Shown: positions 42,093 to 51,454 of the stretch, piece by piece
Layout of the letters: the number at the start of each line of letters is the position of its first letter
Numbering within the stretch: position 1 is the stretch's first letter
Position numbers and translations under genes: made by a program
The notes under the pieces: generated by a model
What the model was told of the DNA's origin: nothing
Databases searched by the model: none
What the model saw: only the letters and a program-made list of their open reading frames with translations
DNA from: Campylobacter showae
Lineage (GTDB): Bacteria; Campylobacterota; Campylobacteria; Campylobacterales; Campylobacteraceae
DNA: 64,000 nucleotides
NCBI RefSeq assembly: GCF_900699785.1
Contig: NZ_LR535679.1
Span: 372,001 to 436,000, forward strand
Reading direction: 5' to 3'

Positions 42093-42533
42093 ATGAAAAT
42101 AGACAAAATTTTTATCGCGAGCGACCACGCGGGCTTTGATCTTAAGGCGCAAATTTGCGAGCTTTTAAAAAACGAAGGTTTTGACGTATTCGACCTAGGA
42201 ACGCATAGTAAAGATAGCGTTGATTATCCCGATTTTGCCGAGCTTATGGCGCAAAATTTACGCGGCAGTAACGAATACGGCGTGCTAATTTGCGGCACGG
42301 GTATCGGCATCAGTATCGCGGCTAACCGCCATGCGCACGTTCGTTGCGCGCTTTGTCACGACGTCACCACGGCAAAACTAGCCCGCGAGCACAACGACGC
42401 AAACGTACTAGCCATGGGCGCTAGAACGATCGGCGACGCGGTCGCGGCAGATATGATAAAGGCCTTTTTCGCTACCGAATTTGCCGGCGGCAGACACGAA
42501 AGACGCGTGAAAAAGCTAGGAGGCGAGAAATGA
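42093..42533 (+). CDS. rpiB: Ribose-5-phosphate isomerase B
   Basis: 146 aa. FIASDHAGFDLKAQIC at the start, DLGTHSKDSVDYPDFAELM (35-53), CGTGIGISIAANRHAHVRCALCHD (near 70-93, with catalytic Cys70-type residue) and EHNDANVLAMGARTIG. Interconverts ribose-5-P and ribulose-5-P. First of a run rpiB, coiled-coil protein, apt, dedA, pepA, ychF that matches C. jejuni Cj0925-Cj0930. Confidence 0.95.
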   Translation: MKIDKIFIASDHAGFDLKAQICELLKNEGFDVFDLGTHSKDSVDYPDFAELMAQNLRGSNEYGVLICGTGIGISIAANRHAHVRCALCHDVTTAKLAREHNDANVLAMGARTIGDAVAADMIKAFFATEFAGGRHERRVKKLGGEK

Positions 42534-42859
42534 CCGATTGGCTCGTACTTACGGTTTTGATCTGCATTTGTATCTATCTCACCGTTATGGTGTTTTACTT
42601 TAAGACCTTGCTTAAAAAAGAGCGCACGACGCGCGATTTTATGAAAAACAATCTCCAAGATACCGAAGTCGTCATCCGCAAGCTGCAAGTCCAGCTCCAG
42701 CGCGGTCTGGGTAACATCGACATCCTCACCGACGAACTAAACAAAGTCAAAAACGATGCCAACGCCCTTCGCACTAGAAACTCGCAGTACCGCCTGGAAA
42801 ACGACAAACTCCGTCAGCGCATCCGCGAGCTAGAGGGCAAAATCGAAGCGCTGCTATAA
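42530..42859 (+). CDS. Membrane-anchored coiled-coil protein, 109 aa
   Basis: An N-terminal membrane helix (WLVLTVLICICIYLTVMVFYF, 4-24) followed by a coiled coil to the end (NDANALRTRNSQYRLENDKLRQRIRELEGKIEALL). Overlaps rpiB by four bases and precedes apt by 21. Conserved at this place in C. jejuni (Cj0926) as I recall; function unknown. Confidence 0.8.
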   Translation: MTDWLVLTVLICICIYLTVMVFYFKTLLKKERTTRDFMKNNLQDTEVVIRKLQVQLQRGLGNIDILTDELNKVKNDANALRTRNSQYRLENDKLRQRIRELEGKIEALL

Positions 42860-42880
42860 ATCAAATTTAAAGGCAAAAAA

Positions 42881-43429
42881 ATGAAAGAACTAGACAAAGC
42901 GGGGAAGGAATTTTTATTAAATTCCATCCGATGTATAAACGATTTTCCAAAACCGGGCATAGTATTTCGAGACATCACGACGCTGCTAAACAACAAAGAG
43001 GCGTTTAATTTTTTAATCGATCACCTCGCAGCTCGCTACGAGAACGCCAATATCGATTTTATCGCGGGTATCGAGTCGCGCGGATTTATATTCGCAGCGG
43101 CTTTGGCGGCTAGGCTGCGGCTGCCTTTCGTACCGATTAGAAAGCCTAAAAAACTGCCATACATCACGATCTCGCAAAAATACAGCCTAGAGTACGGCGT
43201 AGACGAAGTGCAAATTCACGTCGACGCATTCGGCGAAAAAGCGGGCGCAAAAGTACTTTTAATCGACGATCTAATCGCTACTGGGGGCACGGCCAAAGCC
43301 TCAGTAGAGCTAATCAATCAAACAAACGCCGTTTGCGTAGAGGCCTGCTTTTTGATAGATTTAAAGGAGCTTGGCGGTAGCAAAAATTTACGCCCTCTAA
43401 CCAAAATTTACAGCATACTTGAGATCTGA
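42881..43429 (+). CDS. apt: Adenine phosphoribosyltransferase
   Basis: 182 aa. [14 protein letters not shown] near 23, [16 protein letters not shown] (near 60-75), and the PRPP-binding [20 protein letters not shown] near 125-144. Purine salvage of adenine to AMP. Ribosome site AAAGGCAAAAAA. Confidence 0.96.
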   Translation: MKELDKAGKEFLLNSIRCINDFPKPGIVFRDITTLLNNKEAFNFLIDHLAARYENANIDFIAGIESRGFIFAAALAARLRLPFVPIRKPKKLPYITISQKYSLEYGVDEVQIHVDAFGEKAGAKVLLIDDLIATGGTAKASVELINQTNAVCVEACFLIDLKELGGSKNLRPLTKIYSILEI

Positions 43430-43430
43430 G

Positions 43431-44036
43431 ATGGAAGAATTTTTCATAAAACTACTCACCGAGTACGGCTACATCATACTTTTTTTATGGTGCATAATGG
43501 AAGGCGAGATGGCGCTCATAATGGCCGGCATCCTGGCTCACACGACGCACATACATATCGTGCCGGCCATCTTTATCGCGGGTCTTGGCGGCTTCGTCGG
43601 AGATCAAATTTACTTTTATCTAGGCCGCTACAACAAAAAATATATCGCCAAAAAACTACACACGCAGCGCCGTAAATTCGCCATCGCGCACATAATGCTG
43701 AAAAAATACGGCTGGCCGATCATCTTTATACAGCGCTATATGTACGGCTTTCGCGTCATCATCCCGATGTGTATCGGTCTAACGGGCTACAGCGCGAAAA
43801 AATACGCCTTTATAAATTTAATCAGCGCGTGGTGCTGGGCCACGATCACGATAATTCCTGCATGGATTTTAGGCGAGCACATACTCGATATCCTGCACAA
43901 GGCAAAAGAGCATTGGTACGTAGCCGTACCGGTAGTAGCGCTATTTTTGGGCATTTTGCTTTGGGGCTTTAGGCGCATAGAAAATAAAATTTTAAACGAT
44001 AGGAGACACAGAAGTGCGATTTCAAATAACCAATAA
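43431..44036 (+). CDS. DedA-family membrane protein
   Basis: 201 aa from the ATG at 43431, one base after the apt stop; a TTG at 43419 would add four residues inside apt and is less likely. Five hydrophobic segments. DedA signature GGFVGDQIYFYLGRY near 54-68 and FIQRYMYGFRVIIPMCIGLTGYSAKKYAFIN near 98-128 (the conserved R-x-x-P region). The family is thought to translocate undecaprenyl-phosphate or other lipids. Its end overlaps pepA by 23 bases. Confidence 0.9.
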   Translation: MEEFFIKLLTEYGYIILFLWCIMEGEMALIMAGILAHTTHIHIVPAIFIAGLGGFVGDQIYFYLGRYNKKYIAKKLHTQRRKFAIAHIMLKKYGWPIIFIQRYMYGFRVIIPMCIGLTGYSAKKYAFINLISAWCWATITIIPAWILGEHILDILHKAKEHWYVAVPVVALFLGILLWGFRRIENKILNDRRHRSAISNNQ

Positions 44037-45465
44037 AAAACTAAGCGAAATCAAGGCTGATTTGGAGCTGATTTTCGTCGTAGATAAAAACCTAAAACAT
44101 AAATTTATAAAAGACGAAAAGGCGTTTAAATTTGCCAACTACAAAGGCGAGAGCGTCTTGCTTTTGCTAGAAAGCGGCAGGATCTACGTACCACTCGGCA
44201 AGCTTGGCTACGACGAACTTCGCATAGCTGCGGCAAAAGCCTATAACGCCGTAAAATCGCTAAACGTCAAAAGCCTAAAACTAGCCTCATACGTCGCAGG
44301 CTGCCAAAAAATGAGCTTTCAGGCTCTAACCGAAGGCTTTTTGTTGGGCGCTTACGAATTTAACAAATACAAAGAAAAAAAAGAAAAATACGCGCTAAAA
44401 GATATTATTTTTAGCAGCGAAGAATTTAGCGGCGAGATCGTGCGCGAAAACGATGCGCAAGACGGCTTTGCCCACGGCGAGATAATCGCTTCGGCGACAA
44501 ATTTCACCAAAGACGTCGTAAACGAAATACCTGAAATCTACACCCCGCAAAAGATGGCGGAAGAGGCTCAAAATCTAGCTAAAAACTATCCAAATTTAAG
44601 CTGCAAAATTTACGACGAAAAATTCCTCGAAAAAGAAAAGATGAACGCATTTTTAGCAGTAAACAGAGCCAGCGTCCATCCGCCTCGCCTCATCCATCTT
44701 ATCTATAAGCCAAAAGGCGCGAAAAAGCGTATAATCTTCGTCGGCAAGGGACTAACCTACGATAGCGGCGGGCTTAGCTTAAAGCCGGCTGATTTTATGC
44801 TAACCATGAAAGCCGATAAAAGCGGCGCAGCTGCGGCGATGGGTATAATTAAAGGCGCGGCGGAGCTAAATTTGCCGTTTGAAATTCACGCGATTTTAGG
44901 CGCGACCGAAAATATGATCGGCGGCAACGCCTATAAACCCGACGACGTGCTGATCTCTCGCAGCGGCGTTAGTATCGAGGTGCGAAATACCGACGCCGAG
45001 GGTCGTTTGGTACTCGCAGACTGCCTTAGCTATGCGCAGGATTTTAAGCCCGACATCCTCATCGACATGGCGACGCTAACGGGCGCTTGCGTGGTCGGGC
45101 TTGGAGAATACACAAGCGGCATAATGGGCAACAACGAGGAGCTAAAGGCGGAATTTAAAGCAAAAGCGGCAAAAAGCGGCGAGCTAAATACGATTTTAGA
45201 GTTTAATCCGCACCTGCGCGAGCTGATCAAAAGCCAGATCGCAGACGTCAGCAACACGGCGTCCAGTCGCTACGGCGGCGCGATCACGGCGGGCATTTTC
45301 CTAGACAAATTTATAAAAGACGAATTTAAAGACAAGTGGATACACCAAGATATCGCAGGCCCCGCATACACCGAAAAAGCTTGGGGATATAACCAGGCAG
45401 GCGCGACGGGAGCGGGCGTGCGAATGAATCTTTATTATCTATGCGCTATGGCAAAGGAGCTGTAA
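44014..45465 (+). CDS. pepA: Leucyl aminopeptidase (M17)
   Basis: 483 aa. GTG start at 44014 with AGGAGA eight bases before. C-terminal M17 catalytic domain: VGKGLTYDSGGLSLKPADFM (near 248), MKADKSGAAAAMGII (near 269), and the signature NTDAEGRLVLADCL near 326. Two-metal hexameric peptidase of the cytosol. Overlaps dedA (23 bases) and ychF (1 base). Confidence 0.95.
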   Translation: MRFQITNKKLSEIKADLELIFVVDKNLKHKFIKDEKAFKFANYKGESVLLLLESGRIYVPLGKLGYDELRIAAAKAYNAVKSLNVKSLKLASYVAGCQKMSFQALTEGFLLGAYEFNKYKEKKEKYALKDIIFSSEEFSGEIVRENDAQDGFAHGEIIASATNFTKDVVNEIPEIYTPQKMAEEAQNLAKNYPNLSCKIYDEKFLEKEKMNAFLAVNRASVHPPRLIHLIYKPKGAKKRIIFVGKGLTYDSGGLSLKPADFMLTMKADKSGAAAAMGIIKGAAELNLPFEIHAILGATENMIGGNAYKPDDVLISRSGVSIEVRNTDAEGRLVLADCLSYAQDFKPDILIDMATLTGACVVGLGEYTSGIMGNNEELKAEFKAKAAKSGELNTILEFNPHLRELIKSQIADVSNTASSRYGGAITAGIFLDKFIKDEFKDKWIHQDIAGPAYTEKAWGYNQAGATGAGVRMNLYYLCAMAKEL

Positions 45466-46568
45466 TGGGACTAGCAGTAGGTATCGTAGGTTTGCCAAAC
45501 GTCGGCAAATCAACCACATTTAACGCGCTAACCAAAGCGCAAAACGCCGAGAGCGCGAACTATCCGTTCTGCACGATCGAGCCCAATAAAGCCGTCGTGC
45601 CAGTGCCCGATAAGCGACTAGGCGAGCTAGCAAAAATCGTAAATCCAAACAAAATCCAATACTCCACGATCGAATTCGTCGATATAGCGGGACTCGTAAA
45701 GGGCGCAAGCGCTGGCGAGGGGCTGGGAAATAAATTTCTCTCAAACATCCGCGAAACCGAGGTGATACTGCACATCGTGCGCTGCTTTGAGGACGAAAAC
45801 ATCACGCACGTAGAGGGCGGCGTCGATCCCGTCAGGGACGTCGAGATCATCGAGACCGAGCTCATCCTCGCCGACATCGAGCAGCTAAATAAAAAAATCG
45901 AGCGCCTAACCCGCGAAGCCAAAGCAAACGCAAAAGGCGCGAAAGAGGCGCTAGAGACGGCAAACGCGCTGCTAGCTCACCTAAACGACGGCAAAAGTGC
46001 GAGCAGCTTCGGCGGCAAGGACGACGACGCGTTTATAAATTTAAACAAAGAACTAAGACTACTCAGCGCAAAAGAGGTCGTCTACGGCGCAAATGTGGGT
46101 GAGGACGGTATCTCGGAGGATAACAAATACATACAGGCGCTTCGCGAATTTGCCGCGCGCTCGGGGCACGAGGTCATCAAGCTTTGCGCCAAGATCGAAG
46201 AGGAGCTAGTAGGCCTTAGCGACGAAGAGGCGCATGAGTTTTTAAGCTCGCTAGGCACGAACGAGAGTGGCCTAGAAAAGATCATCAAAACGGCGTTTGC
46301 GAAGCTAAATTTGATAAGCTATTTTACCGCGGGCGTCGTCGAGGTGCGCGCATGGACGATCGTAAAAGGCTGGAAAGCGCCAAAAGCCGCCAGCGTCATC
46401 CACAACGACTTTGAGCGAGGATTTATCAGAGCCGAGGTCATCGGCTACGAGGACTACATCGCGTGCGGCGGCGAAAACCCGGCCAAAGAGGCGGGCAAAA
46501 TGCGCCTAGAAGGCAAGGACTACGTCGTTCAAGACGGCGACGTGATGCATTTTAGATTTAACGTTTAA
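45465..46568 (+). CDS. ychF: Redox-regulated ATPase YchF
   Basis: 367 aa. I use the ATG at 45465 (MGLAVGIVGLPNVGKST), which overlaps the pepA stop (TAATG) and has AGGAG six bases before; an upstream frame start at 45441 lies inside pepA. Obg-type G domain with Walker A GLPNVGKST (9-17) and DIAGLVKGAS, coiled-coil insertion, and C-terminal TGS domain (AWTIVKGWKAPKAASVIHNDFERGFI). YchF binds ATP rather than GTP and associates with ribosomes. Confidence 0.97.
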   Translation: MGLAVGIVGLPNVGKSTTFNALTKAQNAESANYPFCTIEPNKAVVPVPDKRLGELAKIVNPNKIQYSTIEFVDIAGLVKGASAGEGLGNKFLSNIRETEVILHIVRCFEDENITHVEGGVDPVRDVEIIETELILADIEQLNKKIERLTREAKANAKGAKEALETANALLAHLNDGKSASSFGGKDDDAFINLNKELRLLSAKEVVYGANVGEDGISEDNKYIQALREFAARSGHEVIKLCAKIEEELVGLSDEEAHEFLSSLGTNESGLEKIIKTAFAKLNLISYFTAGVVEVRAWTIVKGWKAPKAASVIHNDFERGFIRAEVIGYEDYIACGGENPAKEAGKMRLEGKDYVVQDGDVMHFRFNV

Positions 46569-46576
46569 GCGCAAAT

Positions 46577-46640
46577 CGGTCAAATTTGGCTTTGCTAGCC
46601 GAGCGGTTCTTGGCTAAATTTGACCGCCTTTTCTTTATTG
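46577..46640 (+). terminator. AAATTT-word dyad acting as ychF terminator
   Basis: Perfect 11-bp arms CGGTCAAATTT (46577-46587) and AAATTTGACCG (46616-46626) are followed by CCTTTTCTTTATT. The loop also contains GGC/GGCT complementarity. Nine bases past the ychF stop. Confidence 0.65.
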
Positions 46641-47031
46641 ACGCGCGATTTACAAACCTAAGCGCAGGCAAGATAAATTTTTGCGTCGGAGTCTTGGCTA
46701 CTCTAATAACCGCTCCATAAAATTTTAGTCTTTAAAGATGCGGTTAAATTTGGCTCGGCGCGGGTTTTGTAGCTCAAATTTGACTCGCGCTAAATTTAAG
46801 GAAAAATTTGAAAAAGATCATAGCCGTTTGCGTAACTGTATCAAATTTACTCCATACACAAATAATATTCAAGGACACCAAGATTGCGTAGTTTTAGCGC
46901 ATCGTCGCACTACTTAGGCATCGCGCCCAGATGTTACCGACCTATCGACAGCAGTATGCAAACTCTACAAAGAAACAAAATAGGTTAAATTTGAGAAAAA
47001 TAAAGCTAATAAAATTTAACAAAGGAGCGCG
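46641..47031. other. Intergenic region with possible gene remnant
   Basis: About 390 bases. At 46808-46891 a TTG frame preceded by AAGGAAAAAT reads MKKIIAVCVTVSNLLH-like (27 codons) like the start of an exported protein, then stops; later frames give short uninterrupted stretches. This may be a decayed small exported gene. The rest is AT-rich with the promoter of the Sel1 gene. Confidence 0.4.
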
Positions 47032-48450
47032 ATGATAAAACAGCTCTTGCTACTGCTTCTTGCTCTAAATTTCGCCCTCGCAAATTTGACGAACGAAGCT
47101 CAAACCGCCTACGACGCGGGCGATGAACAAACGGCGGCAAAAATTTGGCAAAAAGCGTGCGAATCAGGCGAGGCGCGCGGATGCGTAAGGCTTGGATTTT
47201 TATACCAAAGCGGCAGAGGCGTAAAGCAAGATGACGCAAAAGCCGGTAAATTTTACCAAAAAGCTTGCGACGCGGGCGAGCTAAGAGGCTGCGACAGCCT
47301 AGCCTTGCTACACCAAAACAGCGGTGAACATGCTAAAGCCGCCGCGATTTTTGAGCAAGCCTGCGAAAAAGGATTTGGTTTAAGCTGCTATAATCTAGCT
47401 CAAATTTACGAAGCGGGCAGCGGCGTCGCGCCGGATGAAAGCAAAGCGCTAGATCTCTACGTAAAGGCCTGCGAGCGCGGATACGCCGTAGTTTGCTACT
47501 ATCTAGGCGGCATATACGCGGACGGTGCAATGGGCGCAAACGACGAAGCCGCGAAAAACTCGAAAAACGCACTCAAATTTTACTCGCTTGCGTGCGATGG
47601 TAAAATTTACGAAGCGTGCGAAGCTTTGGGCAGGCTTTACGAGGACGGCGAGGCGGGTTTTGCGCAGGATATCAAGGCCGCTAGATCCTACTACGACAAG
47701 GCCTGCGCCGCAAATGCCTACAAATGCAGCGGCAGCGAGCGTCTAGACGAGCTACAGGGCGGCTGGACGCAGTATCAAAGCGGGCAGTTTGAGTCGGCCT
47801 ACGAGCTCGGCAAAGAGGCGTGCGATAGAGGCGTAGTAAACGGCTGCGCGGCGCTAGGAGAGCTCTACGCAAAGGGGCTCGGCGGAGCGCGGCAAGATAG
47901 CGAGCTGGCGGTCAAATTTCACGAGAAAGCCTGCGAAGGCGGCTTTGGAGCTTCTTGCGCCGAGCTTGGCGAGATGCTATCTCAGGGACGCGGCGCAAAA
48001 AAGGACGTTCCGCGCGCGCTAGAGCTTTTTGAAAAGGCCTGCTTGCTTTGGCGGTTGGATGCCTGCGAGAGCCTAGCGGACGCGTATTTTGAGGGCACGA
48101 ACGCGCCGCAAGATATAGCAAAAGCCTTTAACTTTTACGGAATCGCCTGCCATAACAGGCTAAAACCGGCCTGCACGAACCTGGGCGCGATCTACGAAAG
48201 AGGCGTAGGCGAAGCGATAAAAGCGGACGAAAACGAGGCCGAGAGCCTTTTTCGCGAGGCTTGCGAGGCCGGCGACGCGCGCGGGTGTCTAAATCTAGCG
48301 CGCCGTCTTGAAAGTAGCGATAAAAAGCAAGCCACCGCACTACGCCAAAAGGCGCAAAAGCTGCACGAAAAAGAGTGCGAGGCGGGGCTAGCTAAAAAGT
48401 GCATGGAGTTTAAAAAATCAACCAATAAAGGAGAAAAACATGAGTTTTAA
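47032..48450 (+). CDS. Sel1-repeat (Hcp-like) exported protein
   Basis: 472 aa with a signal peptide (QLLLLLLALNFALA). The whole mature part is a tandem of about eleven Sel1-like units of 36 residues, each with the pattern A-x-x-x-Y-x-K-A-C-x-x-G-x-x-x-x-C-x-x-L-G, so two Cys per unit spaced to form a disulfide, as in Helicobacter Hcp proteins. These periplasmic or secreted solenoids bind proteins. Ribosome site AAAGGAGCGCG. Its end overlaps the lipoprotein gene by 11 bases, so the two are coupled. Confidence 0.9.
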   Translation: MIKQLLLLLLALNFALANLTNEAQTAYDAGDEQTAAKIWQKACESGEARGCVRLGFLYQSGRGVKQDDAKAGKFYQKACDAGELRGCDSLALLHQNSGEHAKAAAIFEQACEKGFGLSCYNLAQIYEAGSGVAPDESKALDLYVKACERGYAVVCYYLGGIYADGAMGANDEAAKNSKNALKFYSLACDGKIYEACEALGRLYEDGEAGFAQDIKAARSYYDKACAANAYKCSGSERLDELQGGWTQYQSGQFESAYELGKEACDRGVVNGCAALGELYAKGLGGARQDSELAVKFHEKACEGGFGASCAELGEMLSQGRGAKKDVPRALELFEKACLLWRLDACESLADAYFEGTNAPQDIAKAFNFYGIACHNRLKPACTNLGAIYERGVGEAIKADENEAESLFREACEAGDARGCLNLARRLESSDKKQATALRQKAQKLHEKECEAGLAKKCMEFKKSTNKGEKHEF

Positions 48451-49015
48451 AAAAGTTTCGCTTGCCGCCGTTGCGGCCGTTTGTTTATTTTTAGGCGGCT
48501 GCACCCAGCCTAGAACCGCGCAGATAGAGCTGCCAAAAAGCGCGCTAGATAGCGTAAATCTACCAAACGAGGTAGCCATAGACGGCGAAAAATTCGTCTT
48601 AAAGCAAAAAAACGCAAGAACGGCGGAATTTTATCTACCTAATGAAAAAGTGGGCTTTAAATGGACCAAGCTAGTGAGCGTCACCGTCGATGAAAACGCC
48701 GACATCAACGAATACCAAAGGACCTTTATGACCGCGCTAAAAAGCGGGCAGTTCGGCAAAGCGGAGTATGATTTTAAGTCTATAAACGACAAAGAGTATC
48801 AAGCTTACACGATCTACTATCCGATCGCGGGCAATCCGGATTTTGACAACTACGAGATCAATCTAATCAACGTAAAAAGCCTTAACTGCGGGCTTAGAGT
48901 CACGCACTACGCGCTAAAGTTTCTAAATATCGCGGATAGAAGCAAATTTCATACGCTAATCAAGCAAAAAATGCCGATATTTTTAGCGCAGATGCCGCAG
49001 GTCGAGTGCAAATAA
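48440..49015 (+). CDS. Lipoprotein of unknown function, 191 aa
   Basis: Signal peptide with lipobox LGGC, Cys21. The mature domain (VAIDGEKFVLKQKNARTAEFYLP, then KSLNCGLRVTHYALKF) is mixed alpha/beta without a known motif. Ribosome site AAAGGAGAAAAAC lies within the end of the Sel1 gene. Coupled expression suggests they work together in the envelope. Confidence 0.78.
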   Translation: MSFKKVSLAAVAAVCLFLGGCTQPRTAQIELPKSALDSVNLPNEVAIDGEKFVLKQKNARTAEFYLPNEKVGFKWTKLVSVTVDENADINEYQRTFMTALKSGQFGKAEYDFKSINDKEYQAYTIYYPIAGNPDFDNYEINLINVKSLNCGLRVTHYALKFLNIADRSKFHTLIKQKMPIFLAQMPQVECK

Positions 49016-49062
49016 TTTTAATTTCGGGCGTTTTTTTAGTTTTTGCTAAATTTAACGCCATT

Positions 49063-49095
49063 TTTGCGGACTAATTTTAAAATTTAGCCCGCAAA
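49063..49095 (+). repeat. Long near-perfect inverted repeat after the lipoprotein gene
   Basis: TTTGCGGACTAATTTT pairs with AAAATTTAGCCCGCAAA with one mismatch and one bulge, with essentially no loop, 48 bases past the stop codon. No T-tract follows. Confidence 0.6.
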
Positions 49096-49241
49096 CTACA
49101 ACAAATTTGACGCTTTACTTGCGCCGATGGTTAAATTTGACGAACGTAACGGCTACAAATTTAACGCCGCCTGGTTTTGGGCGGCAAATTTTACGCTTCA
49201 CGCCTGCTTAAACGTTAGATAAAACTACCCAAAGGAAAAAC

Positions 49242-49979
49242 ATGGAAAACGGCGGACTGGCTGTGTATTTCGGAGAAAATTTAGCGCAAATTTTATCGCA
49301 AAAGATAAAGGCGGTTTATCCCAAATTTGACGCGCAGAGCTACTGCGGGCGAATCGCGGCGAGCACGCCGAATTTCGGCTATTCGCAAAGGATTTTGGCA
49401 CACGCAAACGCGCTAAATGAACTCTTGCCCCCGGATTTTAAGCGCGCGGCGGAGATTTTGGTCGCGATTTTAGGCGAAGAAAACCCGAACGAAACGGGTA
49501 TGTTTAAACGCTTTTACTGGACTTTGCCGCTTGCCAAATACGTCGAAATTTACGGTCTAGACGACTTTGAAGTCTCGATGGGCGCGATTGGGGAAATCAC
49601 GAAGCGCGGCACGGGCGAGTATGCGGTGCGCGCCTTTATCAAAAAATATCCGCAAGACTCGCTAAAAACCATGACGCAGTGGGCGCGCTCGTCAAATTTC
49701 CACCTTCGTAGGCTAGCGTCCGAGGGTCTGCGACCAAAGCTGCCGTGGGCTAGCAAACTAGAGCTTTTCATCAGCGATCCGAGCCCGGTTTTTGCGGTGC
49801 TGGAGATCCTTAAAGAGGATGAGGTGCGCTTTGTACAGCGCTCGGTCGCAAACAACGTCGCCGACTATTTAAAGGTAAATTTCGCCGCCGCAAAGGAGCT
49901 GCTCGTGCGCTGGCAAAGCTCGCAAAACAAAAACATGCAGCAAATCATCCGTCACGCGACGAGAAAGATCAAAATTTAG
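49242..49979 (+). CDS. DNA alkylation-repair HEAT-repeat protein (AlkC-like)
   Basis: 245 aa, all helical. The segment GEYAVRAFIKKYPQDSLKTM, then NFHLRRLASEGLRPKLPWA and RFVQRSVANNVADYLK is the AlkC pattern of DNA glycosylases removing 3-methyladenine and related bases. Ribosome site AAAGGAAAAAC. Monocistronic. Confidence 0.8.
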   Translation: MENGGLAVYFGENLAQILSQKIKAVYPKFDAQSYCGRIAASTPNFGYSQRILAHANALNELLPPDFKRAAEILVAILGEENPNETGMFKRFYWTLPLAKYVEIYGLDDFEVSMGAIGEITKRGTGEYAVRAFIKKYPQDSLKTMTQWARSSNFHLRRLASEGLRPKLPWASKLELFISDPSPVFAVLEILKEDEVRFVQRSVANNVADYLKVNFAAAKELLVRWQSSQNKNMQQIIRHATRKIKI

Positions 49980-50281
49980 CTTTTGTGCAGACACGCAAGC
50001 TAGCGGCGAGCAAATTTGGGCTTTAAGTTTTTATAAAATTTAAGAAGCAAACGCGCTTGACGTAATGCGCAAAAAGTAGATGCAAGCTTAATGGTCGGCG
50101 CGCCAAAATATAAGGTCAAATTTACTAACGCCGCCAGAGATCAAATTTGACCCAACCACGTAACGATACGCAAATTTTACAAGCGGTCGCGCTTAAATTT
50201 GAAGCCAGGCGCCCAAATTTAGCGCAGCATAAAAACGGGTCGGCGCGCAGGCATCGCAAGCGGCCGAGCCTAAAACCAAAT
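49980..50281. other. Intergenic region between convergent genes
   Basis: About 300 bases with eight or so AAATTT-type words; no gene or clear terminator seen. Confidence 0.5.
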
Positions 50282-50644
50282 CTATCCCGCAAAAATCCTA
50301 AACACTATCCAAACCGCTAAAGCACCGATCAAAACGCCGCCCGCAAATGCCGAAGCGACGTAGATTTTCTGCTTTTTTCTGATCTGCTCAAATTTCTTTT
50401 CGTGATGCTTTTTCACACCCTCAAAGGTCAAATTTAAGATCTTTTCATTCGTTTGATTTAGCGCATCGGCAAAGCTCTTTATCTGCTCGTCGTTGATATA
50501 TCGCATGGTCTTGCGCGTCGCGTTAGCCAGGCGCTCGTAGTCCTCGCTGTTTTCCCAGAGCTCGACGACGGTGTTATTTTCGATGCGCTCTTTTAGTTCT
50601 AGTGTCTCTTTTAGCTCGTTTTGTTCGACCAGCTGCGTTCCCAT
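50282..50644 (-). CDS. Tail-anchored-type membrane protein, 120 aa
   Basis: Helical, acidic and basic mixed (ELKETLELKERIENN...), one C-terminal membrane helix (IYVASAFAGGVLIGALAVWIVFRIF, 94-118). The cytosolic part resembles a coiled coil. Downstream of psd by nine bases on the same strand. Not recognised. Confidence 0.7.
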   Translation of the reverse strand: MGTQLVEQNELKETLELKERIENNTVVELWENSEDYERLANATRKTMRYINDEQIKSFADALNQTNEKILNLTFEGVKKHHEKKFEQIRKKQKIYVASAFAGGVLIGALAVWIVFRIFAG

Positions 50645-50653
50645 TGCGCCTCC

Positions 50654-51454
50654 TTAGTTGATAGTTCCTATTTTGTCGCCGTATTTTAGCTTTTGCTCGG
50701 CCACTAGATCAAATTTGACCGCGCCCTGCTCGCTAAGGATGAGGATCGTAGAGCCCAGCTCAAACATCCCTAGCTGCTCGCCCTTTTTCGCGCTTAAATT
50801 TTCGTATTCGTAAAGCGCGACGTTGCCGGCGTAGGCGTTAGTCTGTATGCGCGCGTCAAAGTCGAATTTCATCTTGCCCACGTTTAGCGCGCCGACGAAG
50901 ACCAGCCACATCTTTTTGCCGTTTGCAAGCTCGCATTTTAGCACCACGCGCTCGTTTTTGGCGTATAGATTAGGTACCTTTAGCAGCGCGCTAACGGCCA
51001 CGCTATATAGCTCGCCCGGCACGTAAAGCGCGGATAAAATTCTCATATCGCAAGGCGCGTGGTAGCGGTGATAATCGCGCGGGCTTAGGTAGATGTTTAC
51101 GTACTCTAGCTCGGCGTCTTGCTCTCTGCGCTCCATACTATCGCCTAGGAGTTCTGCTATACCGTACTCGTGCCCCTTGACGCTTATCGCTTTTAGCTCC
51201 TTGCTAACTCCGTGCTCCAGGCACGTGCCGTCGCTAGGACTAATGAAAGCCTGGGGCGAAACGTCGAAATTTCGCGGACGCTGTAGCTCGCGGGTAAAAA
51301 GCGCCGTCAGGCTCTCGTACTCCTTTGGCTCTTTAAACTCGCTCATGTCGATCTTAAAGCCGCTTACGTATTTTTCATTGATAAATGTTTGCAAAAATCT
51401 CGGAAATTTAACCGCCGCAACAAACCCCAATATCCTAGAGATAAGTCCCCTCAT
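50654..51454 (-). CDS. psd: Phosphatidylserine decarboxylase proenzyme
   Basis: 266 aa. Makes phosphatidylethanolamine. The self-cleavage motif Leu233-Gly234-Ser235-Thr236 (FELGSTILIL) gives the pyruvoyl cofactor; YLSPRDYHRYHAPCDM near 127 carries the catalytic His. The short alpha chain after Ser235 (32 residues) is normal. Overlaps the metallophosphoesterase gene by four bases, the order of C. jejuni Cj0846-Cj0847. Confidence 0.96.
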   Translation of the reverse strand: MRGLISRILGFVAAVKFPRFLQTFINEKYVSGFKIDMSEFKEPKEYESLTALFTRELQRPRNFDVSPQAFISPSDGTCLEHGVSKELKAISVKGHEYGIAELLGDSMERREQDAELEYVNIYLSPRDYHRYHAPCDMRILSALYVPGELYSVAVSALLKVPNLYAKNERVVLKCELANGKKMWLVFVGALNVGKMKFDFDARIQTNAYAGNVALYEYENLSAKKGEQLGMFELGSTILILSEQGAVKFDLVAEQKLKYGDKIGTIN

